A stretch of DNA of 55,214 nt, taken from positions 1 to 55,214 of the forward strand of contig SLTG01000056.1 in the NCBI GenBank assembly GCA_007130045.1, written 5' to 3'. Both the position numbers and the translations under genes were made by a program. This document shows positions 43,491 to 52,124 of the stretch, one piece after another (the stretch's first letter is position 1; the number at the start of each line of letters is the position of its first letter). The stretch comes from Opitutales bacterium. Lineage in GTDB: Bacteria; Verrucomicrobiota; Verrucomicrobiia; Opitutales; T3Sed10-336. The notes beneath the pieces were generated by a model. It was not told the origin of the DNA and did not search any database. It saw only the letters and a list, made by a program, of their open reading frames with translations.

Positions 43491-44909
43491 ATGATTCCCA
43501 ACGTCCTTGCCGAACGTTATGCCTCCGATGAGCTGAAGGCGATCTGGTCCGCCGAAGGTCGCGTCCTCATCGAACGAGACTTCTGGATTGCCGTAATGAA
43601 AGCCCAGCGCGATCTCGGCCTGAACATACCCGATGAAGCCATCCGCGCGTATGAGAAAGTTCGCGACTCCGTCGATCTTCGTTCGATCGACGAGCGCGAA
43701 CGAAAAACTCTCCACGACGTTAAGGCGCGGATCGAGGAGTTCTGCGCCCTGGCGGGGTACGAACACATCCACAAGGGTCTGACCAGCCGCGACCTCACTG
43801 AAAACGTCGAGCAACTCCAGGTTTACCGTTCTCTTCGCATCGTCATTCGCAAAGCAGCCGCCGCGCTCAAGGCGCTTGCCGTTCAAGCTGAGCGGCACCG
43901 GGCCCTCGTGATCACCGGACGCACCCACAACGTTCCCGCCCAGCCCACGACCTTCGGCAAGCGTCTGGCGATGTCGGGCGAAGAGATCCTCAACGCATTC
44001 CGGGGGCTGGAGGAACTGGTCGCAAGCTACCCGGCACGAGGGCTAAAGGGGGCGGTGGGCACCCAGCTCGATCTTTTGACCCTGTTCGAAGGCGACGCCG
44101 GTAAGGTCGCCGAATTGGAGGAAAAGATCCTCGGGTACCTGGATTTCGGTCATTGCCTGAGCAATACGGGCCAGGTGTATCCACGCAGCCTGGATTTCGA
44201 GACGGTCAGCCGCTTGTGCCAGCTCAGCGCCGGAGCGGGCAGTTTCGCCAAAACGCTCCGCCTGATGGCCGGTCACGAACTGGCCAGCGAAGGATTCCTG
44301 GAAGGGCAGGTCGGGTCTTCGGCGATGCCCCACAAAATGAACAGCCGAAGCTGCGAAAGGATCAACGGGTTTCACACGATCCTGCAAGGGTATGTTTCGA
44401 TGACCGCGGCACTGGCCGGGGACCAGTGGAACGAAGGGGACGTCTCGTGTTCAGTGGTCCGCCGGGTGGCGCTGCCGGACGCGTTCTTCGCCGCGGACGG
44501 TATGCTGGAAACATTTCTTACGGTCCTTTCCAACATGGAAGCGTATCCCGCCGTAATCGAACAGGAAAACCGCCGGTACCTGCCGTTCCTGGCGACAACG
44601 ACGATCCTGATGGAAGCCGTCAGGGCGGGCGCCGGACGGGAACAGGCTCATGAGGCGATCAAGGAACACGCCCTCGCCACTGTGCGGGCTCTCCGCACGG
44701 GCGAAATCAAAGAGAACGATCTTGCCTTTCGCCTCGCCGCCGATTCTCGGATTCCGCTCGAACAGTCACAATTGGATGCGATCCTCGATCACCGCGAAGC
44801 GTTCCTGGGAACCGCCCGACAGCAGGTGGACATCTTCATCGAACAGGCGGACGAAGTCCTGGAACGCCATCCGGAAGCCAAAGAGTACCGCCCGGGCAGG
44901 ATCCTTTGA
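43491..44909 (+). CDS. purB: Adenylosuccinate lyase
   Basis: Catalyses two steps of purine synthesis (SAICAR to AICAR, adenylosuccinate to AMP). 472 aa. The fumarase-superfamily signature 'GSSAMPHKMNS' carries the catalytic serine loop at about 276-286. The other conserved regions are 'KGLTSRDLTENVEQLQVYR' (base-bearing region) and 'TGRTHNVPAQPTTFGKR'. The long C-terminal helices are as in this family. It is convergent with a Sel1-repeat lipoprotein gene, 10 bp away, with no room for an independent terminator. Confidence 0.95.
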   Translation: MIPNVLAERYASDELKAIWSAEGRVLIERDFWIAVMKAQRDLGLNIPDEAIRAYEKVRDSVDLRSIDERERKTLHDVKARIEEFCALAGYEHIHKGLTSRDLTENVEQLQVYRSLRIVIRKAAAALKALAVQAERHRALVITGRTHNVPAQPTTFGKRLAMSGEEILNAFRGLEELVASYPARGLKGAVGTQLDLLTLFEGDAGKVAELEEKILGYLDFGHCLSNTGQVYPRSLDFETVSRLCQLSAGAGSFAKTLRLMAGHELASEGFLEGQVGSSAMPHKMNSRSCERINGFHTILQGYVSMTAALAGDQWNEGDVSCSVVRRVALPDAFFAADGMLETFLTVLSNMEAYPAVIEQENRRYLPFLATTTILMEAVRAGAGREQAHEAIKEHALATVRALRTGEIKENDLAFRLAADSRIPLEQSQLDAILDHREAFLGTARQQVDIFIEQADEVLERHPEAKEYRPGRIL

Positions 44910-44919
44910 CGTTTTCGTC

Positions 44920-45792
44920 TCAGTCCAAACCGGATTCTCCGGGTGCCAAATCCTCGACGCCCGGAGCGGCCGCCGCGCGGCCCGCTTCCCTGATCTCCCG
45001 CTGAATCTCCCCGGCGCGGCGCAGCCCCTCGCGTACTTCATCGGGACTCAGGTGCCTAACGATGTGCCTAAGGGCGGCTGGATTGCCTCCGTTCGCCATC
45101 GACAGGTAGCACCAGGAATAAGCCTCGACAAAACTATGGGGAACGCCGCGCCCGTAGTAGTACATCATCGCCAGATTGTACTGGGCCTGCGCGTAATTCT
45201 TTTCTGCCGCCTTCCGGTACCATCCGACCGCTTCGGCGGAATTCATTTGCACGCCTTCGCCGTTGGCGTAAAGAACGCCCAGGTTATTCTGCGCCGGAGC
45301 GTAGCCCTGCTCCGCGGCGGCGAGATACCATTCGCGCGCACGACTGCGATCCCTGGCAACGCCCTCGCCGTTATCGTACATCATCCCGATATTGTACTGC
45401 GCTCGCGCTTCGCCGTGCTCCGCCGCCTGACGGTACCACCGCGCGGCTTCCTCCAAGTCCTGACCGATTCCGTGACCCAGGTCGTGAAGAACCCCGAGAC
45501 GGTACATGGCGTCCACGTACCCCTGTTGCGCCGCCATGCGATACCAGCGCGCCGCTTCAAAGTTGCTTTGAGGCTCGTCGCGCTGCGTCTCATAGAACCA
45601 GCCAAGATAGAATTGGACACCGGGTTCGCCGGCTTCCCCTTCATCGATCAAATCCTGCAACGTCCGCGCTTCCGATGGGTTGTTCAAGGTATTCTCCGAA
45701 CTCTTTGAGCTCGTTGTCGCGCATCCTGCAAGCGGAAACAGCATAGGCAAAACCAGAAGCAGGAATAAATAAAGTGGCCGCGATTTTGTCAT
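44920..45792 (-). CDS. Sel1-repeat lipoprotein
   Basis: 290 aa. Signal peptide ending in a classic lipobox, 'FPLAGC', so it is lipid-anchored. Five Sel1-like repeats of 36 residues follow, each of the form 'A.aqYnLG.mY..G.GV..d...A..WY..AAeqG', from about residue 55 to 235, then a charged C-terminal tail. Sel1 proteins are scaffolds in envelope stress, motility or secretion. The partner is unknown. Confidence 0.9.
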   Translation of the reverse strand: MTKSRPLYLFLLLVLPMLFPLAGCATTSSKSSENTLNNPSEARTLQDLIDEGEAGEPGVQFYLGWFYETQRDEPQSNFEAARWYRMAAQQGYVDAMYRLGVLHDLGHGIGQDLEEAARWYRQAAEHGEARAQYNIGMMYDNGEGVARDRSRAREWYLAAAEQGYAPAQNNLGVLYANGEGVQMNSAEAVGWYRKAAEKNYAQAQYNLAMMYYYGRGVPHSFVEAYSWCYLSMANGGNPAALRHIVRHLSPDEVREGLRRAGEIQREIREAGRAAAAPGVEDLAPGESGLD

Positions 45793-45990
45793 TTCATCAA
45801 GTGTGGTCTTCGGTTCCTAAACGGTGGCCGATGTCTAAAGTGATGAGAAAGGCAGAGCGCCTGATTTGTTTCAATCTTAATCCCTGAAACGATGCTCTTG
45901 CAGCTGTTCCCGGTAAATTATCGAGCTTGCGGTCTCCCTCTCACGGCGGCACATCCGGTTGTTCTGTCGCTGCCTGTCGATTCGATCCGT
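45793..45990. other. Intergenic gap between two minus-strand genes
   Basis: 198 bp; no gene, repeat or clear promoter recognised. Confidence 0.4.
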
Positions 45991-46869
45991 TCAATAGCGG
46001 TTTGTGGCGCCGAGATAATTCAGCAGCCAGACCTCCTTCCAGACGCGATAACGTCCCTCCCGTGTGATCTTGCCATGCTCCTCCCGGAGGTGATGGGGAA
46101 TGAGAAAGCCCAACTCAGTGTTAACCCGTTCGAGAACAGCCTGTTGGCGATTCAGTTCATCTATCGGATCGGCGCTGAAAGGAACAATGTTTTCCTTGCA
46201 GATTTCCTGCCGCCTTTCGTGTCTTCTCAACAGCTTGGCCGGAGAGCGCGTCCAAGGCGTTCGAACCACTTTCCAGTTTTCCGGGTAAAATCCTCCAAAA
46301 GGCATAAAATGGTTGTCCGTAATCAATCGTGTGCCGTTCTCGGTTTGCGAAGTAAAGCAGTAACAGGGCGAAATAGTGCCGGTCCGGTGGGGAATAAACA
46401 TTACTTGAAAGCGTATTTTCCGCTCGGAATCCTCGTAAACACAGCTTCGAATCTTCAGGTCCATTCCAAGATCCGCCTGAATGGCCTGCATCTTCTTGAA
46501 ACCGTTCTCCTGCAACCAGTCGCGCACCACCGTAAAACGTTGCTGCATAGGCCATTCCTGCTGGCTGGTATTTGGAGAAAACCTTGGGAAAAGGGGGATG
46601 TCGCTTATGCTCAGCGCTTTAATTGCGGCCCAGTTGTAGAGCGTTTCCGCCAGAAACCACAGGAGAAAAGCCGTTAACGCGAGCACCCAGTACGGTCGGG
46701 TGCTCCACTCAAACCGATGTATAAGATAGGCGATCGCCATCGAGAATACGATCCAACGCAACCACCGGTTAACTATTGCGAGCACCGGCGAGGCGCGATT
46801 GCCATTCACAAACGTGATCAATACGGATACCGCCGCAACGAAAACTATAATGTACCCGAGTTCCTCCAT
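45991..46869 (-). CDS. Membrane protein of unknown function
   Basis: 292 aa. Three N-terminal hydrophobic helices (~5-20, 34-52, 58-80) precede a soluble domain of about 200 residues. The domain has a mixed alpha/beta pattern ('VRDWLQENGFKKMQAIQADLG', 'KIRFQVMFIPHRTGTISP' with a Cys-Tyr-Cys) and a charged C-terminus. No motif known to me. The frame is well supported by codon use and by absence of a better frame on the other strand. It stands alone. Confidence 0.7.
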   Translation of the reverse strand: MEELGYIIVFVAAVSVLITFVNGNRASPVLAIVNRWLRWIVFSMAIAYLIHRFEWSTRPYWVLALTAFLLWFLAETLYNWAAIKALSISDIPLFPRFSPNTSQQEWPMQQRFTVVRDWLQENGFKKMQAIQADLGMDLKIRSCVYEDSERKIRFQVMFIPHRTGTISPCYCFTSQTENGTRLITDNHFMPFGGFYPENWKVVRTPWTRSPAKLLRRHERRQEICKENIVPFSADPIDELNRQQAVLERVNTELGFLIPHHLREEHGKITREGRYRVWKEVWLLNYLGATNRY

Positions 46870-46936
46870 ACGGAAACAATAACCTATTTTGGCTTCATGA
46901 AAAGCCGGGCAGGTCGAGAGCGCACGAAGCCCCCTC

Positions 46937-48061
46937 TCAATTCAGCCTGAGCGGCATGATGACGCAGAGAAAGTTGTCCAGGGTCTTGAACACCCCGGGG
47001 CTGATCTCGTCTTTGATCTCCAGATATACCTCGTCCTGATGAAGCGCACGGAGAGGGTCCATCATAAATTGCGGATTGAAAGCAACTTTCACTTCCGGAC
47101 CGTCGTATTCGATCGCTATCGACTCGTGGGATTCGCCGAAATCGGGACTCGATGCGGTCAGCTCAAGCTTATTCTCGGCTACTCTGAGTTTTACCGTGTT
47201 GGATTTATCGCTCGTCACCAGAGCGGCGCGATGCACGCATTGCAGCATCAGCTCCCGGTCAAGCTTGATTCGCTGGTGGGTTTCTTTGGGAACAACTTGT
47301 TGATAATTCGGATAACTTCCTTCAACTATCTTGGACACCAGGTAGATGCTGTCCGCCAACCCCTCGGCTTCTCCCTCGGTGCTAATCTCAAAAGCCACCT
47401 GCCGTTCGTTAAAGGCGATCTTTACGTCTTTCCCTTTTTCAAGCAGGCGGAGCAGTTCCGTAACCGTCTTCGCGGGAATGATGATGTTGCCCGCATGTTC
47501 GGCGGGGAATTGGAGCTCCTTGCCGATCAACGCCAGCCGCCGGCCGTCGGTCGCCACAAGAGTCAATTTGCCATCCTGGAAGCTGAAATAGACGCCGTTG
47601 AGAATATATCGGGTCTCGTCGCTCGATTGCGCATACGAAACGCTCTTGAGCATGCGGACGAGATCCTCCTGCGGCATGACGAACGATCGTTCGTCCGTAA
47701 AGGCGGGAAGAGGCGGGAATTCCTCTTTCGCGATTCCCATGATCCGAAACGTTGAGCCGCCCGAAGCGATGCGCGTCTGGTTGCTCGAAGTCGTGCCCAG
47801 AGATACGTCGATATTCGGCAGTTCCCTGACGATGGTCGCTAGCCGCCGCACCGGCAGCGTGACCGCTCCGCCCTCCGTCACATCGGCCTTGATCCGGCAC
47901 CGGATTCCCATGTCCAGATTTGTCGTGCTGAGGGCAATCTGCCCGTCACCGGCCTCGATCAAAACATTGCTGAGGATGGGCATCGTTGCTCGGGAACCCA
48001 CTACGTTGAGGACCTGCTGGAGGCCTACGCTGAAATGATCGCGGTTAATATTGAATTTCAT
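46937..48061 (-). CDS. dnaN: DNA polymerase III beta clamp
   Basis: Sliding clamp that tethers DNA polymerase to DNA. 374 aa, three-domain size. The N-terminal '[19 protein letters not shown]' and '[14 protein letters not shown]', middle '[20 protein letters not shown]' with '[12 protein letters not shown]', and the C-terminal '[12 protein letters not shown]' and 'CVIMPLRLN' (hydrophobic ligand-binding pocket and end) are characteristic. It is not beside dnaA here; it is preceded by pssA, separated by a terminator and an AT-rich promoter region. Confidence 0.97.
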   Translation of the reverse strand: MKFNINRDHFSVGLQQVLNVVGSRATMPILSNVLIEAGDGQIALSTTNLDMGIRCRIKADVTEGGAVTLPVRRLATIVRELPNIDVSLGTTSSNQTRIASGGSTFRIMGIAKEEFPPLPAFTDERSFVMPQEDLVRMLKSVSYAQSSDETRYILNGVYFSFQDGKLTLVATDGRRLALIGKELQFPAEHAGNIIIPAKTVTELLRLLEKGKDVKIAFNERQVAFEISTEGEAEGLADSIYLVSKIVEGSYPNYQQVVPKETHQRIKLDRELMLQCVHRAALVTSDKSNTVKLRVAENKLELTASSPDFGESHESIAIEYDGPEVKVAFNPQFMMDPLRALHQDEVYLEIKDEISPGVFKTLDNFLCVIMPLRLN

Positions 48062-48157
48062 GATCGAAGGTGAATTTGCGGAATCTTTTTTCCGCTGACA
48101 ACAACTTTCAACTCACAGGGATTGATAGAGATAAGAAATCTTGGAATTTGTCTTATT

Positions 48158-48163
48158 ATTATA
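48158..48163 (-). promoter_or_regulatory. Likely dnaN -10 box
   Basis: A perfect TATAAT on the minus strand in AT-rich DNA, 97 bp before the dnaN ATG, implying a ~90-nt leader. A TTGCAG lies only 12 nt upstream of it, so the -35 is unclear. Confidence 0.4.
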
Positions 48164-48246
48164 GGGTGTGAAAAACTGCAATAATCCAGGCGATCCTTCT
48201 TGCCGCAAAGGAAACGGGTCATCTCGGGATGCCAATAATTTGGGAT

Positions 48247-48273
48247 AAAAAAAGGAGAAATTGCCGGTTTCTC
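48247..48273 (-). terminator. Rho-independent terminator of pssA
   Basis: On the minus strand GAGAAA (48273-48268) and TTTCTC (48260-48255) form a stem with the 7-nt loop CCGGCAA, followed by C and seven T. It lies 17 bp after the pssA stop and before the dnaN promoter. Confidence 0.65.
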
Positions 48274-48289
48274 ACAAAATGGATACTTA

Positions 48290-49195
48290 TTAATTCTTAT
48301 GCCCTGGATTCCTGGCGGGTAATTCGGAATTTTCAACCTTCATTTTACGTGCCTCGCGCCACTTCCGGATACGTTCAAGCCTGATGGACCGTTGCTTCCA
48401 ATGCCGGACGATGCCGTAAAAAATATAACTTAGAAAAATCAGCACAAGCCCGATTTCACGCCAAAGGTAAAGCACGCCGGCGACTGCGAAAATGAGAATG
48501 AACGTGCGGAACCGGGCTTTGGTATTCCAGTCAATCTCCTTGAAGCTCGGATAATAAATCGAGCTGACCATCAGATAGGCTATGAGGAGCATCAGCACAG
48601 GCAGGACGATCGAGACCCGCTGCAGGTCGTGGCTGTTGAGGAAAAAAACCAGTGACGCAATCGTTCCCGCCGCGGCCGGAACGGGGAGTCCGATAAAATC
48701 CTTGGTCGGATTCGAGCGTTCGCGGAAAAAGACGGACGGATGGGTGATAACATTGAAGCGCGAAAGTCGAACCGCGGCGCAAAGGAGGTAAACAAAGCCG
48801 ATAAACCAGCCGATCCGCTGAAAGAACGGGTATTGGTCGGTCGGCGACAGAATCAGGAAAAAAACCATGAGCGCCGGCGCGATCCCGAAGGACACAATGT
48901 CGGCGATCGAGTCGAATTCCTTTCCGAACAAGGATTCCCTCCCGCCAAGCCTGGCGAGGCGGCCGTCGAGGGCGTCGAAAATAACCGCGGCAAGAATGAA
49001 ACCCACCGCGTGCGTGTAATAAAGATTCGAGAGAGCCTCGTTTCCGAGCATCCCTGCCATCTGCGCCTGGATGCACTTGATGATGGCGACGAATCCGCAG
49101 AAGAGGTTGCCTGCGGTCATCAGGTTTGGCAAAAGGTAGATGCGGCTGGCTCGGGTCGCCTCGAATATTTCCTTGTCAAGATTAGGTTCGCTCAT
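48290..49195 (-). CDS. pssA: CDP-diacylglycerol--serine O-phosphatidyltransferase
   Basis: Makes phosphatidylserine, precursor of phosphatidylethanolamine. 301 aa, about eight membrane helices. The CDP-alcohol phosphatidyltransferase signature D-G-x2-A-R-x8-G-x3-D-x3-D is complete in 'DGRLARLGGRESLFGKEFD' plus SIAD. The C-terminus (~265-301) is strongly basic, unusual for the enzyme, and may interact with acidic lipid or nucleic acid. It follows the RelE-like gene by 17 bp. Phosphatidylethanolamine from this route would be the substrate of the PmtA-like methyltransferase at 15.9 kb. Confidence 0.93.
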   Translation of the reverse strand: MSEPNLDKEIFEATRASRIYLLPNLMTAGNLFCGFVAIIKCIQAQMAGMLGNEALSNLYYTHAVGFILAAVIFDALDGRLARLGGRESLFGKEFDSIADIVSFGIAPALMVFFLILSPTDQYPFFQRIGWFIGFVYLLCAAVRLSRFNVITHPSVFFRERSNPTKDFIGLPVPAAAGTIASLVFFLNSHDLQRVSIVLPVLMLLIAYLMVSSIYYPSFKEIDWNTKARFRTFILIFAVAGVLYLWREIGLVLIFLSYIFYGIVRHWKQRSIRLERIRKWREARKMKVENSELPARNPGHKN

Positions 49196-49212
49196 TACGC
49201 GGCGGGATTAAA

Positions 49213-49563
49213 CTATTTCTTGAGGCTTTCAAGGTACTTCCAGAACGACTGGTGCTGCTCGATCATCTGCTGGTCGGATATCGGAAGTTTGGTTCGGAAA
49301 ACGAAGTCGGCCAGCGAGTTTTTGTCCAGAATGTAGTGACTGTAAAAGGTTTCTCCACGCAGTTCGAAGTAGATCCGGTGATTTCCCGCCCGCAGACGAT
49401 AGAAAGTGATCCCTTCGCGGTGAAACTTGCCAAGGGGTTCTCGTGGGTGGGCCAGATCGTTGCCGGTCAGGTTGCTGATGGGTTCCAGCAATTGCATCTG
49501 CTCCCTTGCGTCCATCTTGGAGAGTTCGCGCATGCTTTGGTCGCTGAACGTGATCTGGTACAT
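49213..49563 (-). CDS. Orphan RelE/ParE-like protein
   Basis: 116 aa. Residues 1-80 have the RelE-like pattern: 'ITFSDQSMRELSKMDAREQM', then 'KFHREGITFYRLRAGNHRIY', where 'YRLRxGxxRIYF' is the core strand block of ParE/RelE toxins. An extra ~35-residue C-terminal helix region (SDQQMIEQHQSFWKYLESLKK end) is not typical. No antitoxin-like gene lies on either side. It is directly upstream of pssA and probably co-transcribed. A toxin is possible; a housekeeping nuclease or adaptor is equally so. Confidence 0.75.
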   Translation of the reverse strand: MYQITFSDQSMRELSKMDAREQMQLLEPISNLTGNDLAHPREPLGKFHREGITFYRLRAGNHRIYFELRGETFYSHYILDKNSLADFVFRTKLPISDQQMIEQHQSFWKYLESLKK

Positions 49564-49690
49564 CGTTGCCTGGAAGACCTGTTTCCGGTTAAACGAGCGA
49601 CCTTGACACGAGAAAAGTGCGCATGCAATCCAGAATCCGGGATTATACGGGAGGACGAACGGTGGTCCTTGAATTCCGGAAACCCGGGGG

Positions 49691-49721
49691 TTGACAGCAT
49701 GTGGGAGATGCGAACTATGAC
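49691..49721 (+). promoter_or_regulatory. Candidate promoter of the mini GIY-YIG-like gene
   Basis: TTGACA (49691-49696) and TATGAC (49716-49721) are separated by 19 nt. The predicted transcript start (~49728) favours the downstream ATG at 49771 over 49699. Confidence 0.4.
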
Positions 49722-49770
49722 GGGTTCACGACGCTTTCAGCGCGGAGACGGTTATGTTGTGAAATCACCC

Positions 49771-50130
49771 ATGAAACTCCATTGGTCGGCATTTTATCGT
49801 GATCTTACGGAAGACGAAATTCGGCAATACGCCCCGGTTGAAGGCGGTGTATATCTTCTGTGGGTTCGAATGAAAAACCGCAAGTGGCGGTGTTTTTTCG
49901 TCGGCTCGGCGCCGAATATCGAGGAGGCGCTCCTGCGGCACTTGTCTGCGGATGAGGAAAACGAAGCGTTGCGGGACCAGGTCACCAACTTCCTCTGCGG
50001 GTTCGAATACGCCCGGGTGGATGGAGAGGAGGAACGCGGACGAATCGAAAAATACCTTTACGACCGCTACCAGCCGGACCTGAACACGGTGGATCCCGGC
50101 GGCGACCCGCTGAAGGTGAACGCTCCCTGA
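49771..50130 (+). CDS. Mini GIY-YIG-like domain protein
   Basis: 119 aa from ATG 49771 (earlier in-frame starts at 49699 and 49717 overlap the promoter). The pattern 'EGGVYLLWVRMKNRKWRCFFVG' is GIY-like and YIG-like (GVY ... FVG). It is followed by an arginine in 'ALLRHL' and the C-terminal 'IEKYLYDRYQPDLN' with the Glu and Asn positions of GIY-YIG nucleases. No second domain is present. It may be a degenerate nuclease or a nucleic-acid-binding protein. Single gene, convergent with the cyclotransferase gene. Confidence 0.72.
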   Translation: MKLHWSAFYRDLTEDEIRQYAPVEGGVYLLWVRMKNRKWRCFFVGSAPNIEEALLRHLSADEENEALRDQVTNFLCGFEYARVDGEEERGRIEKYLYDRYQPDLNTVDPGGDPLKVNAP

Positions 50131-50276
50131 GAGAGGTTTTTTCCCGGTCGATCCGGAGCGCAGGCACTCCCGGCCACCGCCTGGGTGCCCGCTGAGTTAA
50201 CGGAGTTGTTGAAAGAACCCGATTGCGATGATCGGGGTCATGAACGCGGCAAAGCGCGAGCCTGGACGGGATCGGA

Positions 50277-50708
50277 TTATCTTCGCTGATTGTGAATATA
50301 CTTGAGGTAATCCCCCCCGGTGACGACCGGAAGTCCGGCGGACGGACGATTCAGCAGGTAGGTCCATGCGGAAAGGGTCCGACCGTCCGGGTCCAGGACC
50401 CCATGCTTCTCCCTAAAATATTCACCCGGATGTTCGGGATCCTTTGAACACCCTTCGTAAGCATCGAGCGCGTCAAGCAGATCGTCGCGGGGAGGAAGCC
50501 CGAAAAGGTCGCCTTCGACCACCGAATTCGAATCCGCGACGGGGACCAGCCCCGGATAATGCCCCAGGTCCACCAGGATCGCCGCCGTAAAGCGTGCGGG
50601 ATGAAGGAAGCGCGCTTCCTTGCGGATCCGTCGCGCTAATGGATTCTCAAACCCTGTCCGCAACGTTCCGTAAACAAAGAGCAACTCCTCCGGAGGACCT
50701 CGTTTCAT
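50277..50708 (-). CDS. Gamma-glutamylcyclotransferase family protein
   Basis: 143 aa from ATG 50708. The family opening 'LLFVYGTLRTGFENP' and 'VVEGDLFGLP', and the catalytic glutamate in 'LDALDAYEGC', mark the AIG2/GGCT-like fold, which cleaves gamma-glutamyl amides with 5-oxoproline release. Substrate specificity cannot be read. A longer frame to 50840 adds a hydrophobic N-terminus that does not belong to the family and has no ribosome-binding site. Confidence 0.88.
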   Translation of the reverse strand: MKRGPPEELLFVYGTLRTGFENPLARRIRKEARFLHPARFTAAILVDLGHYPGLVPVADSNSVVEGDLFGLPPRDDLLDALDAYEGCSKDPEHPGEYFREKHGVLDPDGRTLSAWTYLLNRPSAGLPVVTGGDYLKYIHNQRR

Positions 50709-50885
50709 ATCCGGAAAAACTGAATCCGAGACCAGGCCGAAAGCAAGAGCAACCAGGATTGAATAAATAGACAGACTATATTTACTTGACGTTCCATGGC
50801 CATAAACCGGACGACCGTCTGACGGACAATATATAGGCACCGGTACGGTTAATGTGAATCAGGCGGAGGAAAAAAGGTTCAGCCT

Positions 50886-50916
50886 GCCAAGGTCCTTGTG
50901 ATGCAGGGACCTTGGC
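50886..50916 (-). terminator. Terminator of the accB-thiE operon
   Basis: GCCAAGGTCC (50886-50895) and GGACCTTGGC (50907-50916) form a perfect 10-bp stem with an 11-nt loop. On the minus strand, AGGCTGAACC and then TTTTTT follow. It lies 31 bp after the thiE stop. Confidence 0.6.
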
Positions 50917-50946
50917 CGTTTACCCGGGGTGCCGCGCAGGTTGATG

Positions 50947-51606
50947 TCAATCGGCGAGAATTCTCCGGAAGGCACTAACGGCTTTCGCGGAGTCGGGGGC
51001 CTGGAGGACTTCGGAGACGACGACAACGCGTTTGGCGCCGGCCCGGAGGACGTCGCGGACGTTGGTGAGTTTGATCCCGCCGATGCAAAAGAAGGGGAGG
51101 GGCGGGCGGCGTCCGGCTACATGCTCGACCAACTCGAGGCCCACCGAGCTGTAATCGGGTTTGGTAGGGGTGGGAAAAACGGGCCCGACGGCGAAGTAAG
51201 ATAGCTGTGAGACGAGCGAGATCGCGTTTTCGGCCTGTTCGATGGAGTGCGTGGAGAGGCCGAGGATGCGTTCCGGGCCCAGGCGGCGGCGGGCTTCGGT
51301 GACGGGCAGGTCGTCCTGCCCCACGTGAAGGCCGAGGCCCGGGTATTCCAGGCAGAGGTCGATGTCGTCGTTGACGATGAGGCGTGGCGGGCGTCCGTGC
51401 GGGGAAAGGTTGGAGTCCGGGTCGAAGAGCGGCAGGATGGCGTGGAGAAGACGCCGGCGCTCGTCGAGGGTTTCCGCTTTGGCTCGGACCTGAACGAGGT
51501 CGGCGCCACCAGCGATCAGTTGGCGGCATTTTTCGGCCCATTGATCCGGGCCGACGTAGCCGGTGTCGAGAATCGCGTAAAAGCGTACCGGAGTAAGGTC
51601 AGGCAT
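50947..51606 (-). CDS. thiE: Thiamine phosphate synthase
   Basis: Joins the pyrimidine and thiazole moieties to thiamine phosphate. 219 aa from ATG 51606. TIM-barrel motifs: 'DLVQVRAKAETLDERRRLL', 'LIVNDDIDLCLEYPGLGLHV', 'GQDDLP', 'YFAVGPVFPTPTK' (the family signature) and 'FCIGGIKLTNVRDVLRAGA'. It is the last gene of the accB operon, 29 bp after the AmaP-like gene. No thiamine riboswitch precedes it, so its control seems tied to the operon. Confidence 0.93.
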   Translation of the reverse strand: MPDLTPVRFYAILDTGYVGPDQWAEKCRQLIAGGADLVQVRAKAETLDERRRLLHAILPLFDPDSNLSPHGRPPRLIVNDDIDLCLEYPGLGLHVGQDDLPVTEARRRLGPERILGLSTHSIEQAENAISLVSQLSYFAVGPVFPTPTKPDYSSVGLELVEHVAGRRPPLPFFCIGGIKLTNVRDVLRAGAKRVVVVSEVLQAPDSAKAVSAFRRILAD

Positions 51607-51635
51607 GGCTCCGATCGCCGTCCCTCCACCTTCGT

Positions 51636-52109
51636 TCACAGTTTCGAGTGCCCTTCGGCTTCTTTCGAAGGCTGTTCGGAGGCGTGTTCGGGGAGGATGC
51701 CCACGACCACGATGTCGATGTTTCCGATGGATTCGATGCCGAGGTTCTGCCTGACCACTTCGCTGATCTGTTCCTGAAGATAGCCCGAGATGCTGCTGAG
51801 CTTGCCGTTGGCGTTCAGGCGAAGGCGCACGTGAGTGTTGATAACGCCTCCGCGGGTGCCGACTCTGGCTTTGGCCCTGCCGACGTCGCTCACGCGCTCG
51901 CAACAGCCCTGGATCAGCTCTTGAAGTGCTTTTCGCGAGACGGTGACGTGGCCGTTCTCGCTGTCAAACGCCGAGATGGTGTCGGGCTGCCGGCGAGTCC
52001 ACCAGATGATGAGCAATACCATCAGGACGAGGATCGCGGACGCTCCCATTCCGTAGTAAAAGACGGGATTTGTGATGATTTCCATCAACTGGGGTGCCGT
52101 ATCAGACAT
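51636..52109 (-). CDS. AmaP-like membrane-anchored alkaline-shock family protein
   Basis: 157 aa. One N-terminal membrane helix (~19-37, 'YGMGASAILVLMVLLIIWW') leads to a cytoplasmic Asp23-like domain ('GHVTVSRKALQELIQGCCE', 'NTHVRLRLNANGKLSSISGY', 'LQEQISEVVRQNLGIES'). AmaP anchors Asp23 to the membrane in Staphylococcus. The neighbouring gene encodes a soluble Asp23-like protein, so the pair may form a membrane-attached complex near the carboxylase. Confidence 0.83.
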   Translation of the reverse strand: MSDTAPQLMEIITNPVFYYGMGASAILVLMVLLIIWWTRRQPDTISAFDSENGHVTVSRKALQELIQGCCERVSDVGRAKARVGTRGGVINTHVRLRLNANGKLSSISGYLQEQISEVVRQNLGIESIGNIDIVVVGILPEHASEQPSKEAEGHSKL

Positions 52110-52124
52110 AATGGTAAAGCTGGG

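Noticed and set aside
48062-48289. Replication origin next to dnaN
   Set aside because: AT-rich, but no repeated DnaA boxes (TTATCCACA) and no dnaA; explained by a terminator and promoter.
50218-50236. Hairpin CCCGAT/ATCGGG between convergent genes as terminator
   Set aside because: No T-run on either strand and the stem is only 6 bp.
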